A DNA stretch of 46,638 nt from SZUA-378 sp036652815. GTDB taxonomy: Bacteria; Bacillota; Clostridia; Lachnospirales; Lachnospiraceae. Positions 17,219 through 25,313 of the stretch are shown here, piece by piece. Both the position numbers and the translations under genes were made by a program. Position 1 is the first letter of the stretch, and each line of letters opens with the position of its first letter. The notes under the pieces were generated by a model. That model saw nothing but the letters and a program-made list of their open reading frames with translations. It was not told the DNA's origin and searched no databases. Location of the stretch: NCBI GenBank assembly GCA_036652815.1, contig JAVVVE010000020.1, positions 1 through 46,638 on the forward strand, given 5' to 3'.

Positions 17219-17839
17219 ATGCACCGAACCCAATTAAAGTATCCGAGTCATCAATACACGACATTACTGTATGCCTGTTTTATAGGTTTTGTAATAGGTG
17301 TATTGGTGACTAATCTATGGACAGATGCATCACTGTTACATACAGGACTACTCAGTCAAAGTACAATAGATCGCATCCTGTATTTAGAAGTAGACAGTAA
17401 TAAATTACTTTGCTATGTGGTCAAAAACCGTATGCAGTTATTTATTACGATTGCAATTCTCACATCGACGATACTAGGACCTTTGTGTTGCTATTTGTTT
17501 TCCGGTTGGTTTGGATTGACAACCGGAATTATTTTGTCGAGTCTTACGATTAGATTTGGCATGAAAGGAAGCTTCCTGTTTCTGGCATGTATGTTACCGC
17601 ACATGATATGCTATGTATATGGATTTTATCGTCTTTTACGGGAAAGCTGTTATCTTAGTTATAAGCTTTATTTTCCGGACAAAATATCCATAGATAATCT
17701 AATTGATAAACATCAGAACTTAAATCATATAGGAAGAATCACGACTGCAACCGGAGTTGTCATAATAGGAATTTTTTTAGAAAGTTATGTAAATCCACAA
17801 ATTGTTGCATGGATTGTAACAATTTTAAAAATTTTGTAA
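17219..17839 (+). CDS. spoIIM: Stage II sporulation protein M
   Basis: Membrane component of the SpoIID-SpoIIM-SpoIIP machine that thins septal peptidoglycan and drives engulfment of the forespore. The 206 aa hold about five hydrophobic segments, including CFIGFVIGVLVTNLW near the N terminus, a FSGWFGLTTG loop and a final helix VVIIGIFLESYV. The spacing of these and the context between nudF and xerD support the name more than single motifs do. The ribosome binding site before ATG 17219 is weak, and I see no clear SigE promoter. The gene ends in a T-rich stretch that may stop transcription inefficiently. Confidence 0.85.
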   Translation: MHRTQLKYPSHQYTTLLYACFIGFVIGVLVTNLWTDASLLHTGLLSQSTIDRILYLEVDSNKLLCYVVKNRMQLFITIAILTSTILGPLCCYLFSGWFGLTTGIILSSLTIRFGMKGSFLFLACMLPHMICYVYGFYRLLRESCYLSYKLYFPDKISIDNLIDKHQNLNHIGRITTATGVVIIGIFLESYVNPQIVAWIVTILKIL

Positions 17840-17859
17840 CTTTTTTTTATTTTTTTTTT

Positions 17860-17903
17860 ACAAGATGTAGTACACTACTAAAATATTCCTGACGATATCT
17901 TGT
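17860..17903. repeat. Nested inverted repeats between spoIIM and xerD
   Basis: ACAAGAT at 17860-17866 is complementary to ATCTTGT at 17897-17903, and inside the loop GTAGT and ACTAC (17867-17878) form a second small dyad. Long T runs precede it, so it is not a forward terminator. It could be an operator or RNA structure for xerD or spoIIM. The rest of 17840-18042 holds the xerD promoter. Confidence 0.4.
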
Positions 17904-17955
17904 GCTTCTATCTAAAAACCCTTGTATTAATGGGGTAAACACGCAAAAATAGCAT

Positions 17956-17984
17956 TTGCTTTTCTTGATAATTCTGATTATAAT
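17956..17984 (+). promoter_or_regulatory. xerD promoter
   Basis: TTGCTT at 17956-17961 and a perfect TATAAT at 17979-17984 are 17 bp apart. It supports a separate xerD transcript beginning near 17991 and argues that the open frame upstream of 18034 is not translated. Confidence 0.7.
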
Positions 17985-18042
17985 GTTAATACATGATTTG
18001 GGAATGTGTGTAATATATTGTGGGGAAGGGTTTGTGCAGAAC

Positions 18043-18927
18043 ATGGAACAAGAGATTCTTGCTTTTATTTCTTATTTACATAATATTAAGAAAACATCAA
18101 TGAATACAGAACTTTCTTACAAGAGAGATTTAGGTAAATGGCAGCTTTGGACGGCGGAACAGGGTATTATCGAGGTAAATCAGGTTTCCGTTGATTCTTT
18201 GGTAGCTTATGTTACTTTCTTAGAGAAAAGTCATTTTGCAGTGGCAACAATCTCTAGGAATATTGCTTCTATTAAAGCTTTTTTTCATTATTTATTGAAG
18301 ATGGGATTAATTTCTATAGATGTTACGGATACTTTAAAAGCACCCAAGGTTGAAAAAAAGATTCCGGAGATTCTTTCTACAGAGGAAGTGATTCGATTAT
18401 TAGAACAGCCAAGTGGTGATACCCCTAAAGAATTACGGGATAAAGCGATGCTGGAGCTCTTATATGCAACGGGAATCCGGGTGACAGAGTTAATCTCTTT
18501 AGAACTTACGGACTTGAATCTTCAGATGGGATTTATCCTATGTAGAGATGCAGCCAAAGAACGTATGATTCCGTTTGGCAATGAAGCTAAAAAATCATTG
18601 CTAGAATATTTAAATCATTCCCGAGAAGCCATGATTAGTAATATGGAAGAAAAGACGCTATTTGTGAATTGCTCGGGACAAGCTATGAGCCGGCAAGGAT
18701 TCTGGAAGTTGATTAAGTTCTACGCTAAGAAAGCAGGGATACATACAGATATTACGCCACATACGATTCGGCATTCTTTTGCGGCACATCTGGTAGAGAA
18801 TGGAGCTGACTTAAGGAGTGTACAGGAAATGTTGGGACATTCCGATATCGCAACGACACAGATGTATGTCAACTTGAAGCAAAGCCATATCAGAGATGTT
18901 TATACAAAAGCTCATCCTCGCGGATGA
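18043..18927 (+). CDS. xerD: Tyrosine recombinase XerD
   Basis: Site-specific recombinase that with a partner resolves chromosome dimers at dif. The 294 aa have the SAM-like N-terminal DNA-binding domain and a full catalytic set: Arg146 in ATGIRVTEL, Lys172, His240 and Arg243 in TPHTIRHSFAAHL, His266 in MLGHSDIATTQ and the nucleophile Tyr275 in MYVNL. ATG 18043 fits the family start; GTG 18034 is nearer to the GGGGAAGGG stretch and is a real alternative. The nudF-spoIIM-xerD order and full length favour chromosomal XerD over a phage integrase. The stop codon lies inside the terminator stem. fur, between spoIIM and xerD in Bacillus, is not here. Confidence 0.9.
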   Translation: MEQEILAFISYLHNIKKTSMNTELSYKRDLGKWQLWTAEQGIIEVNQVSVDSLVAYVTFLEKSHFAVATISRNIASIKAFFHYLLKMGLISIDVTDTLKAPKVEKKIPEILSTEEVIRLLEQPSGDTPKELRDKAMLELLYATGIRVTELISLELTDLNLQMGFILCRDAAKERMIPFGNEAKKSLLEYLNHSREAMISNMEEKTLFVNCSGQAMSRQGFWKLIKFYAKKAGIHTDITPHTIRHSFAAHLVENGADLRSVQEMLGHSDIATTQMYVNLKQSHIRDVYTKAHPRG

Positions 18928-18936
18928 GCTTTTTTT
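18906..18936. terminator. Bidirectional terminator overlapping the xerD 3' end
   Basis: AAAAGCTCATCC at 18906-18917 pairs with GGATGAGCTTTT at 18922-18933 around TCGC, followed by T. The stem encodes the last five codons and stop of xerD, and the loop side runs to the stop of the reverse-strand small gene. A and T runs on both sides make it work in both directions. Confidence 0.9.
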
Positions 18937-19120
18937 AGCTTTCTTTTCTATTATCCTGTTTGGAAGGTGATACCGTTGGCGTACCAAAGGGATAGATGTC
19001 CTTGTAGACTTCTAAAGTATCTATCGTGGTGAGATTGGCAGGAATCAATCCGGTACAGTCTGTTGCAGAAGCAGAAGATAGATAATCTTCATCATCGGAT
19101 ATCTTATATTTATTGTTCAT
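18935..19120 (-). CDS. Small conserved-looking hypothetical protein (61 aa)
   Basis: Acidic, Ser/Thr-rich 61-aa protein beginning MNNKYKISDDEDYLSSASAT and continuing with DCTGLIPAN, a compact motif that looks conserved rather than random; I believe similar small proteins occur in Lachnospiraceae but cannot name a function. ATG 19120 is chosen since GGGAG is 8 nt upstream; an in-frame ATG 15 bp earlier lies before that site. There is no signal peptide or membrane segment. It lies 55 bp after the DAHP synthase gene on the same strand and shares a terminator with xerD, so it is probably the last gene of the spoVB-aroF transcript. Confidence 0.65.
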   Translation of the reverse strand: MNNKYKISDDEDYLSSASATDCTGLIPANLTTIDTLEVYKDIYPFGTPTVSPSKQDNRKES

Positions 19121-19175
19121 GTTTAGTTCTCCCATCTATTATGATATAAAATAGTATGTGGAGTTACATGATATT

Positions 19176-20204
19176 TTATTCATATTCTGCGATGTCATAA
19201 ATCAGTCGTTCGCTGTCTTCCCAACCGATACAGGCATCTGTAATGGATTTACCATAGACACCACCTCCGACTTTTTGATTGCCTTCTTCGATATAGCTTT
19301 CTATCATAACACCTTTTACAAGATTATGGATATCTGCACTTAATTTACGGCTATGCATCACTTCTTTTACAATACGAACCTGTTGCTTGCATTCTTTATT
19401 TGAATTTGAGTGATTGGCATCAATAATGGTAGCTTGATTCAATAAATCCATTGCATTATATTTTTCAAGCAATAGATTTAAGTCTTCATAGTGATAGTTT
19501 GGAATAGAATTCCCATGTTTATTCACAGCACCACGTAAGACAGTATGTGCCAATTCGTTGCCTCCTGTATGAACTTCCCAGCCACGATAGATAAAAGAAT
19601 GAGGGTGTTGTGCGGCATAGACAGAGTTCAACATCACAGATAGATCTCCACTCATTGGATTCTTCATGCCGGCCGGCACATCAAAACCACTGACGGTCAG
19701 GCGGTGCTGTTGGTCCTCTACAGATCTGGCACCGATAGCAACATAGGAGAGAATATCAGAGACATAGCCCCAATTCTCAGGGTAGAGCATTTCGTCAGCA
19801 GCAGTAAGGCCTGACTCTTCAATAGCACGAATGTGCATTTTTCGCATGGCAATCAGTCCTTGTAAAAAATCAGCCCCTTTTTCGGGGTCAGGCTGATGTA
19901 CGATGCCTTTATATCCTTCGCCGGTGGTGCGTGGCTTGTTCGTATAGATCCTTGGAATCAGGATTAATTTATCCTTTACCTGTTCATTGATTCGAGAGAG
20001 CCTGTTGATATAATCGCAGACAGAATCTTCATTATCGGCAGAACAAGGTCCTATAATTACAAGGAATTTATTAGAAGCACCCGTAATTACTTCTCGAATC
20101 TGTGCATCGCGTTTCTCTTTAATCGCAACCAAACTTGCAGGAAGTGCATATGCTTTACGAATCTCCTGTGGTGTTGGAAGTACTTTAATAAAATCAAATC
20201 CCAT
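19176..20204 (-). CDS. aroF: 3-deoxy-7-phosphoheptulonate synthase, type I alpha
   Basis: Joins phosphoenolpyruvate and erythrose-4-phosphate, the first step of the shikimate pathway. The 342-aa length and motifs match the AroFGH class: FLVIIGPCSADNEDS, LIPRIYTNKPRTTGEGYKG, ADEMLYPENWGYVSD, the GARSVEDQQHR stretch, and the late metal-site region ATIIDANHSNSNKE. A GGGVYGKSITDACIGWEDS end is typical. ATG 20204 is 7 nt from AAGGAG; another ATG directly before it is less well spaced. It follows spoVB by 46 bp on the same strand. The downstream enzymes AroE, AroK and AroQ are encoded near 35 kb. No leader or T-box is visible before it. Confidence 0.95.
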   Translation of the reverse strand: MGFDFIKVLPTPQEIRKAYALPASLVAIKEKRDAQIREVITGASNKFLVIIGPCSADNEDSVCDYINRLSRINEQVKDKLILIPRIYTNKPRTTGEGYKGIVHQPDPEKGADFLQGLIAMRKMHIRAIEESGLTAADEMLYPENWGYVSDILSYVAIGARSVEDQQHRLTVSGFDVPAGMKNPMSGDLSVMLNSVYAAQHPHSFIYRGWEVHTGGNELAHTVLRGAVNKHGNSIPNYHYEDLNLLLEKYNAMDLLNQATIIDANHSNSNKECKQQVRIVKEVMHSRKLSADIHNLVKGVMIESYIEEGNQKVGGGVYGKSITDACIGWEDSERLIYDIAEYE

Positions 20205-20250
20205 CATAGTTCTCCTTCTGTGCATCAATTGCAAATCAAAAACATGTTCA

Positions 20251-21603
20251 TTATAATCTATCCTGGAATGAAGTGCAAGGGAGAAAGAGATAGCGTCGTA
20301 AGGAAAAGATACAACATCCCGTTAAAAAGAGTTGACTTAATAATAGACCCCACAGATATCCTTTCATACCGATACGTGGAATCGCCTGATAGACAAATAG
20401 AAGGCGAATCAGTAAAGCAAGGATCTGAATGATAAAGGTAGTAATAGTACGCCCGAGACCATTCAGGATGCTGGTGAGTGTACTTACAATATAGAGAAAA
20501 GGACAGATAAAGCTTAAGGTCATGATATAAGAACCGGCTATTTGACTATGAAAGAGGAGAAGTCCTGCTGTTTTACCGCATAATAGAAACACAAACATAC
20601 AAAAAAATCCTAATATGAGGCAATAACGAATAGATTTTAAAACGGCTTTTTGAATCAATGCGTCATTACGGTTAGATTCTGCTTCAGATACCAGAGGTAG
20701 CAGCAGAACAGATGCCGAATTCGTTAAAGCTGATGGAAATAGGATAAGAGGCAGTGCCATACCCATTAATACACCGTAGAGCCGCAAGGCATCGGAGGAA
20801 GTTGCACCAAATAAGATTAGATTACGCGGAATATAAATAGCCTCTATACTTTGCAAGAGATTAATCACGACACGATTGGCAGATAGAGGGGCGGCAAGCT
20901 TGATCAGGCTGCTGTTTACACCGATGACATGCTGTATAGAAGGCATCTTAAGTTCACTTTTATATTGATAAAAATGAAAATATATGGCAATCATACTAAT
21001 TAACATGGATATTATCTCGCCTATGATAGAGCCAATGACAGCAAAACTAATCGTTACGCTGTAACCCTGCCCAACAGCATAGATAAAGATCAAATAAACA
21101 CTGCCAACGCGCGCTATCTGCTCGGCTACTTGTGTAAAAGCAGGCATAGAAGTCTTTTTAATCCCATAGAAATAACCATTGATACAGGCATGCAAGGAGG
21201 AAAAAGGAAAGGACAGGGCAACGATTCTAAGGAGTGGAGCACATCGATGCTCTAATAGAATTCGGCTTGCGATGGGCGTAGAATAAATAAATACGAAACC
21301 TGCCAGAATCAACGAAATCGTAACAGAAAGCAGACTGCCACACAATACTACCCAAAAGGAATATCTTCGATTATGTGTACTCGGTTCACTGGCAACATAC
21401 TTTGAGATGGCAGTCTGAATGCCGGATGCACTGAGAGAAAAAGATAAAGCCAGAACAGGAGCGATCAATTGGTAGATTCCCATACCTTCTTCTCCGAAAG
21501 TTCTGGATAAGAAAATGCGATAAAAAAAACCAATCATACGGCTTAGAAGTCCTGTAGCTGTTAAAATTAGAGTTCCGAGAATAAGCGGGCTGGTTCTTTT
21601 CAT
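20251..21603 (-). CDS. spoVB: SpoVB-like MOP-family flippase
   Basis: Polytopic membrane protein of the MOP/MATE superfamily; relatives transport lipid-linked precursors, and SpoVB is needed for spore cortex formation. The 450 aa hold some 12-14 hydrophobic helices. The N terminus (LILGTLILTATGLLSRMIGF, then RTFGEEGMGIYQLIAPVLAL) and SGIQTAISKYVASE are typical of SpoVB. ATG 21603 has AGGA 8 nt upstream and is preferred to a TTG 18 bp earlier. The family also covers other polysaccharide flippases, so the sporulation role is likely but not certain. It is divergent from mnmA and leads into aroF. Confidence 0.85.
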   Translation of the reverse strand: MKRTSPLILGTLILTATGLLSRMIGFFYRIFLSRTFGEEGMGIYQLIAPVLALSFSLSASGIQTAISKYVASEPSTHNRRYSFWVVLCGSLLSVTISLILAGFVFIYSTPIASRILLEHRCAPLLRIVALSFPFSSLHACINGYFYGIKKTSMPAFTQVAEQIARVGSVYLIFIYAVGQGYSVTISFAVIGSIIGEIISMLISMIAIYFHFYQYKSELKMPSIQHVIGVNSSLIKLAAPLSANRVVINLLQSIEAIYIPRNLILFGATSSDALRLYGVLMGMALPLILFPSALTNSASVLLLPLVSEAESNRNDALIQKAVLKSIRYCLILGFFCMFVFLLCGKTAGLLLFHSQIAGSYIMTLSFICPFLYIVSTLTSILNGLGRTITTFIIQILALLIRLLFVYQAIPRIGMKGYLWGLLLSQLFLTGCCIFSLRRYLFLPCTSFQDRL

Positions 21604-21653
21604 ATTGTTTTTCCTGAACAATCAATTATTTCAAATATATGCGTCACGTTTTA

Positions 21654-21682
21654 TTGACAGAACAAAATAGGAATGTTATTAT
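21654..21682 (+). promoter_or_regulatory. Promoter of the leader ORF-mnmA-alaX operon
   Basis: Perfect TTGACA at 21654-21659 and TATTAT at 21677-21682 are 17 bp apart, pointing toward mnmA. The transcript should start near 21689, about 47 nt ahead of the small leader ORF. Confidence 0.82.
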
Positions 21683-21735
21683 GCAAGTAGTCAATCGGAA
21701 GTAGTTTACTAGGAATTGAGAAGGGTGTAGAATAA

Positions 21736-21804
21736 ATGAAGCAAATAATATATTTGGATTATGCACAGAAGAATGATATTGTAATAGAAGCAGGAGAGTA
21801 TTGA
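21736..21804 (+). CDS. 22-codon leader ORF, possible cysteine desulfurase remnant
   Basis: ATG 21736 opens a 22-codon frame whose TGA overlaps the mnmA ATG (TGATG). It starts MKQIIYLDYA, like the opening of NifS/IscS cysteine desulfurases (M-x-x-IYLD-N/Y-A), then departs from the family and stops. In many Firmicutes a cysteine desulfurase gene lies directly before mnmA and supplies its sulfur. So this may be the relic of such a gene after a deletion, kept as a translational coupler. Upstream GAAGGG is a fair ribosome binding site. The resemblance is short and could be chance. Confidence 0.4.
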   Translation: MKQIIYLDYAQKNDIVIEAGEY

Positions 21805-22883
21805 TGAAAACTAAGGTAGTGGTTGGATTGTCCGGTGGTGTAGATTCTTCGGTAGCGGCATATCTGTTACAGGAACAGGGATATGAAGTGATTGGCGTTA
21901 CCATGCAGATATGGCAGGATGAGAAATTAGAGATTCAGGAAGAGGATGGAGGCTGCGGTGGACTCTCTGTAGTAGAAGATGCCAAACGCGTTGCACAACA
22001 TCTTGGCATCCCCTATTATGTGATGAACTTTAAAAAAGAATTTAAAGAAAATGTGATGGAATATTTTGTGGCAGAATATCTTTGTGGCAGGACACCAAAT
22101 CCATGTATCGCTTGTAATCGTTATGTAAAATGGGAGTCTCTTCTACAAAGAAGCCTGTCACTAGGAGCGACACATATCGCAACCGGACATTATGCGAGGG
22201 TCGAGCAATTACCAAATGGCCGATATGCACTTCGCATGTCTGTGACCGCACAGAAAGATCAGACTTATGCACTCTATAACCTGACACAAGAGCAGCTGGC
22301 ACATACGTTGATGCCGGTCGGGGCATATACCAAAGATGCCATCAGACAATTGGCAGAGAAAAGTGGGATACCGGTGGCTCACAAGCCGGATAGTCAGGAA
22401 ATCTGTTTTATTCCAGACCATGACTATGCAGGATTTATCGAGAAAGAAACGGGTGGAGTTGTACCTCCTGCCGGTAACTTTGTGACGGCGACGGGAGAGA
22501 TATTAGGGATACATAAAGGGATCACACATTACACCATAGGACAACGGAAAGGTCTGAATCTGGCAATGGGACATCCTGTTTTTGTAACAGAGATTAGACC
22601 GGATACCAATGAAGTAGTGATTGGAGAGAATGAAGAAATATACGCAAGTGAATTAATCTGTACCAAACTAAATTACATGTCGATTGCTGCACTCACAGAG
22701 CCAAGACGCGTATTAGCCAAGATTCGTTATAGTCATCGAGGTACGATGTGCCTGATAGAAACAATAGGAGAAGATTTGGTTAGGTGTATTTTTGAAGAGC
22801 CGGTGCGTGCTGTTACACCGGGACAAGCAGTCGTATTTTATGATGGAGAATATGTATTGGGTGGAGGTACGATACAGCGATGA
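21804..22883 (+). CDS. mnmA: tRNA-specific 2-thiouridylase MnmA
   Basis: Activates U34 of Lys, Glu and Gln tRNAs with ATP and inserts sulfur to give 2-thiouridine. The 359 aa begin with the PP-loop VVVGLSGGVDSSVAAYLL. The catalytic Cys101 is in TPNPCIACNRYVKW and the persulfide-carrying Cys201 in SQEICFIPD; the tRNA-binding GATHIATGHYAR is intact, and C-terminal beta domains follow. ATG 21804 is chosen because AGGAGA is 6 nt upstream; the TTG just before is too close. The start overlaps the stop of a leader ORF and the end overlaps alaX, implying coupled translation. The sulfur donor enzyme must be encoded elsewhere. Confidence 0.97.
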   Translation: MKTKVVVGLSGGVDSSVAAYLLQEQGYEVIGVTMQIWQDEKLEIQEEDGGCGGLSVVEDAKRVAQHLGIPYYVMNFKKEFKENVMEYFVAEYLCGRTPNPCIACNRYVKWESLLQRSLSLGATHIATGHYARVEQLPNGRYALRMSVTAQKDQTYALYNLTQEQLAHTLMPVGAYTKDAIRQLAEKSGIPVAHKPDSQEICFIPDHDYAGFIEKETGGVVPPAGNFVTATGEILGIHKGITHYTIGQRKGLNLAMGHPVFVTEIRPDTNEVVIGENEEIYASELICTKLNYMSIAALTEPRRVLAKIRYSHRGTMCLIETIGEDLVRCIFEEPVRAVTPGQAVVFYDGEYVLGGGTIQR

Positions 22884-24061
22884 CAAAAAAAAGATATTAT
22901 GAAGATGCTTACCAAACAGCATGTGATGCCAAAGTGCTTGTCTGTAAGGAATGTATGGAAAGTAGTGGACAACAGTTTTATGAGATTATACTGGAAGAAA
23001 CTGTATTCTATCCGGAAGGGGGAGGTCAACCGGGGGATACAGGGTATCTGGTAGTGGACGGTTTGAATAGCGTTAGAGTAACGGATACATCTGAGACCCA
23101 GGAAGGTATTCTACATAGAACCAATCTACCGATAACTGTAGGCAGTTCAGTACATGGAATCATAGATTGGGACAGGAGATTCCAATATTCCCAACAGCAT
23201 TCCGGAGAACATATTTTTTCGGGAATTGTGCATCAATTATTTGGATATGATAATGTCGGATTTCATATGGGACAGGATTATGTGACCGTTGATTTTAATG
23301 GATCGTTAAGCTTAGAACAAATAGAGAAAGTGGAAAGCTGTGCCAATGAAGCTGTATTTCGCGATGATGAGATTTTAATTACCTATCCAACGCAGGAAGA
23401 ACTGCTAAACATTCCCTATCGAAGCAAGAAAACATTAGAAGGCAGTATCCGTATCGTGGAGATACCGGGTGCAGATATCTGTGCATGCTGTGGGACTCAT
23501 GTGGCACGTACCGGAGAAATAGGTATCATTAAAGTTACGGAGATGGAAAACCGCAGAGAAGGATGCCGTTTGACAATCTTAATTGGTTGGCAGGCATTTT
23601 ATGATTATAAGAAGAAGCATAGTTCGGCACAGGCAATCTCAAATCTGTTGTCGGTACCAACCGATAAGATAACAGAGGCGGTTACCAAGCTACTTCACGA
23701 GACAGGTGCGTTACGATATGCATTAACTCAGGCAAAAGAACAGCGTCTTATTATGCTATCAGATCAATTTAAGGAGGAAAGTCAACAAGCCATCCTATTT
23801 GAAGAGGATATGACACCGGAAGAAGTGCGAAAACTCTGTGATATGTTGATGCAGAAAGTAACCTTGGCATTGGTATGTGCAGGGGATGACCGGACCGGAT
23901 ATACCTATGTCCTTGGGAGTAAAACAGAAGATGTTAAAACGCTTAGTAAAAAGCTCAATGCAGCTTGTCATGGACGTGGTGGTGGTAAAGACACGATGTT
24001 TCAGGGCAGAGTGATGGCAACGAAAGAAGAGATTAGAGAGGTGCTTATACACTGGCACTGA
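22880..24061 (+). CDS. alaX: Alanyl-tRNA editing protein, AlaX-L type with DHHA1 domain
   Basis: Free-standing editing factor expected to deacylate Ser- or Gly-tRNA(Ala). It resembles the editing and C-terminal parts of alanyl-tRNA synthetase without the aminoacylation core. The zinc/catalytic site is present: His107 and His111 in QQHSGEHIFSG, and Cys204 with His207 in CACCGTHVARTGEIG. GGGQPGDTG near residue 47 and the C-terminal HGRGGGKDTMFQG, a DHHA1 motif, complete it. At 393 aa it belongs to the long form. Its ATG overlaps the mnmA stop by 4 bp. It ends 9 bp from the convergent cyclase gene, and no clear terminator lies between. Confidence 0.9.
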   Translation: MTKKRYYEDAYQTACDAKVLVCKECMESSGQQFYEIILEETVFYPEGGGQPGDTGYLVVDGLNSVRVTDTSETQEGILHRTNLPITVGSSVHGIIDWDRRFQYSQQHSGEHIFSGIVHQLFGYDNVGFHMGQDYVTVDFNGSLSLEQIEKVESCANEAVFRDDEILITYPTQEELLNIPYRSKKTLEGSIRIVEIPGADICACCGTHVARTGEIGIIKVTEMENRREGCRLTILIGWQAFYDYKKKHSSAQAISNLLSVPTDKITEAVTKLLHETGALRYALTQAKEQRLIMLSDQFKEESQQAILFEEDMTPEEVRKLCDMLMQKVTLALVCAGDDRTGYTYVLGSKTEDVKTLSKKLNAACHGRGGGKDTMFQGRVMATKEEIREVLIHWH

Positions 24062-24070
24062 ATAAGCCCT

Positions 24071-25297
24071 CTATTCTCTACAAGCTTTTTTTGCCTTTTT
24101 AACAAGATACATTTTGTCATCCGCTCGCTCTAAGATCGTTTCCGGTAAGAGACTCATATTGCTTGTAACATAAAAGATTCCACAGCTAATGGATAAGGAA
24201 TACTCTTTTTTGATAGAAGCAATTTGTTCTTGCAAGAGAGCTATTTTATCGCGGGCATCAGATTCGGTACATTGTGGTAAAATAATAATGAATTCATCTC
24301 CACCGACTCTGCAAGTGACGCTGTTAGGATGTTCAATCTCAAGCATAGCGTTGGCGATGGTTGTGATATAATCATCACCGACAAGATGTCCAAGACTATC
24401 ATTGACACGCTTCAGACCATCTAAGTCAACCATACATATCGTAAAATCATTTTTATCAGCTACCAAATCAGTCAGCCTTTGCATGCAATAGCGTCGATTA
24501 AAAAGTCCGGTTAATTCATCTTTAAAGGCAAGACTTTCCAATTGCTCTTTTTCAACTTTCTGGTTGGTAACATCTGAAATAAAATGCACATATGCCATCT
24601 TATCATTCCACTGGATTGAAAAAGTCCTCGCATATAAATCTCTTCCGTTGATCGGACAGGAAAACGAGAATTCATCACTGTCGTTAGAAGCGGTGGAATA
24701 GGTGCGTAAATGATCAAGCAAAGCACAATCTTTACCTAAGCAAATCAACTGATCCTGCGAAGGATCGTAGAAATGCTCTTTGGCAGACAAATTAATATAG
24801 AGTACTTCTCCTGTTTGGTGCTCCGTAACAACAACCCAATCACGCATACCATCCATAATGGCAATGAGTAAGTTTATTGATTTGGTGAGTGCATCCGTTT
24901 TTGTTTTTAGTTTGGTTTCTCGTTCTTCTAGTTGTGTAACCATTTGATTGAAAGAATCGGAAAATTCACCTAAAAAACTAACTTTTTGCTTATAATCTCC
25001 ATTAGCCACCTGATTAGCCTGCCAGGTTAGATGCTTGAGTCCTGATTGAAGTTCTTTTAAATTGGAAGCCATTCTATTATGTCTGTCAGGAGCTGGTACA
25101 TCAATATTTCCAATCGATAAATTCCAAAGGAAATCATTTGATTCGGCAAAATCATGAGCGAGATAAGAGATAGCACTCTGTAAGTCTGTCAATTCTTTTG
25201 AGGAAACAATGGGCTGTTCACCGGATGGAAGCGGTGGCTTATTGAATACTATATTCTTTATCTGATCCAACAAAATTTCGATATCCTGTTTCTTCAT
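24071..25297 (-). CDS. Soluble HAMP-PAS-GGDEF diguanylate cyclase
   Basis: Predicted to make cyclic di-GMP. In the 408 aa I see a helical N-terminal part, a HAMP-like segment at about 90-135 (QVANGDYKQKVSFLGEFSDS), a PAS-like region at about 145-245, and a GGDEF domain from about 255 with DELTGLFNRRY, MVDLDGLKRVNDSLGH and the intact catalytic RVGGDEF. No membrane helix precedes the HAMP, so it must take its input from a cytosolic partner. The RxxD inhibitory site five residues before GGDEF is absent. ATG 25297 is preferred to GTG 25309 because GAGGGTGA is then well spaced. The V4R gene lies 16 bp upstream, so the two are likely partners. Confidence 0.88.
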   Translation of the reverse strand: MKKQDIEILLDQIKNIVFNKPPLPSGEQPIVSSKELTDLQSAISYLAHDFAESNDFLWNLSIGNIDVPAPDRHNRMASNLKELQSGLKHLTWQANQVANGDYKQKVSFLGEFSDSFNQMVTQLEERETKLKTKTDALTKSINLLIAIMDGMRDWVVVTEHQTGEVLYINLSAKEHFYDPSQDQLICLGKDCALLDHLRTYSTASNDSDEFSFSCPINGRDLYARTFSIQWNDKMAYVHFISDVTNQKVEKEQLESLAFKDELTGLFNRRYCMQRLTDLVADKNDFTICMVDLDGLKRVNDSLGHLVGDDYITTIANAMLEIEHPNSVTCRVGGDEFIIILPQCTESDARDKIALLQEQIASIKKEYSLSISCGIFYVTSNMSLLPETILERADDKMYLVKKAKKACRE

Positions 25298-25313
25298 TTT
25301 ATCAGTCACCCTC

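Noticed and set aside
17819..17862. Terminator after spoIIM in the T-rich tract
   Set aside because: There are long T runs, but no stable stem precedes them; arms around AATTTT do not pair well. At most weak termination.
17956..18042. Upstream extension of xerD with a hydrophobic N-terminal segment
   Set aside because: The extension overlaps a good promoter and does not match the XerD N terminus; the start at 18043 (or 18034) fits the family.
19136..21650. T-box or other riboswitch ahead of the DAHP synthase gene
   Set aside because: The gene follows spoVB by 46 bp, and neither that gap nor the spoVB upstream region holds a T-box motif or other known leader.
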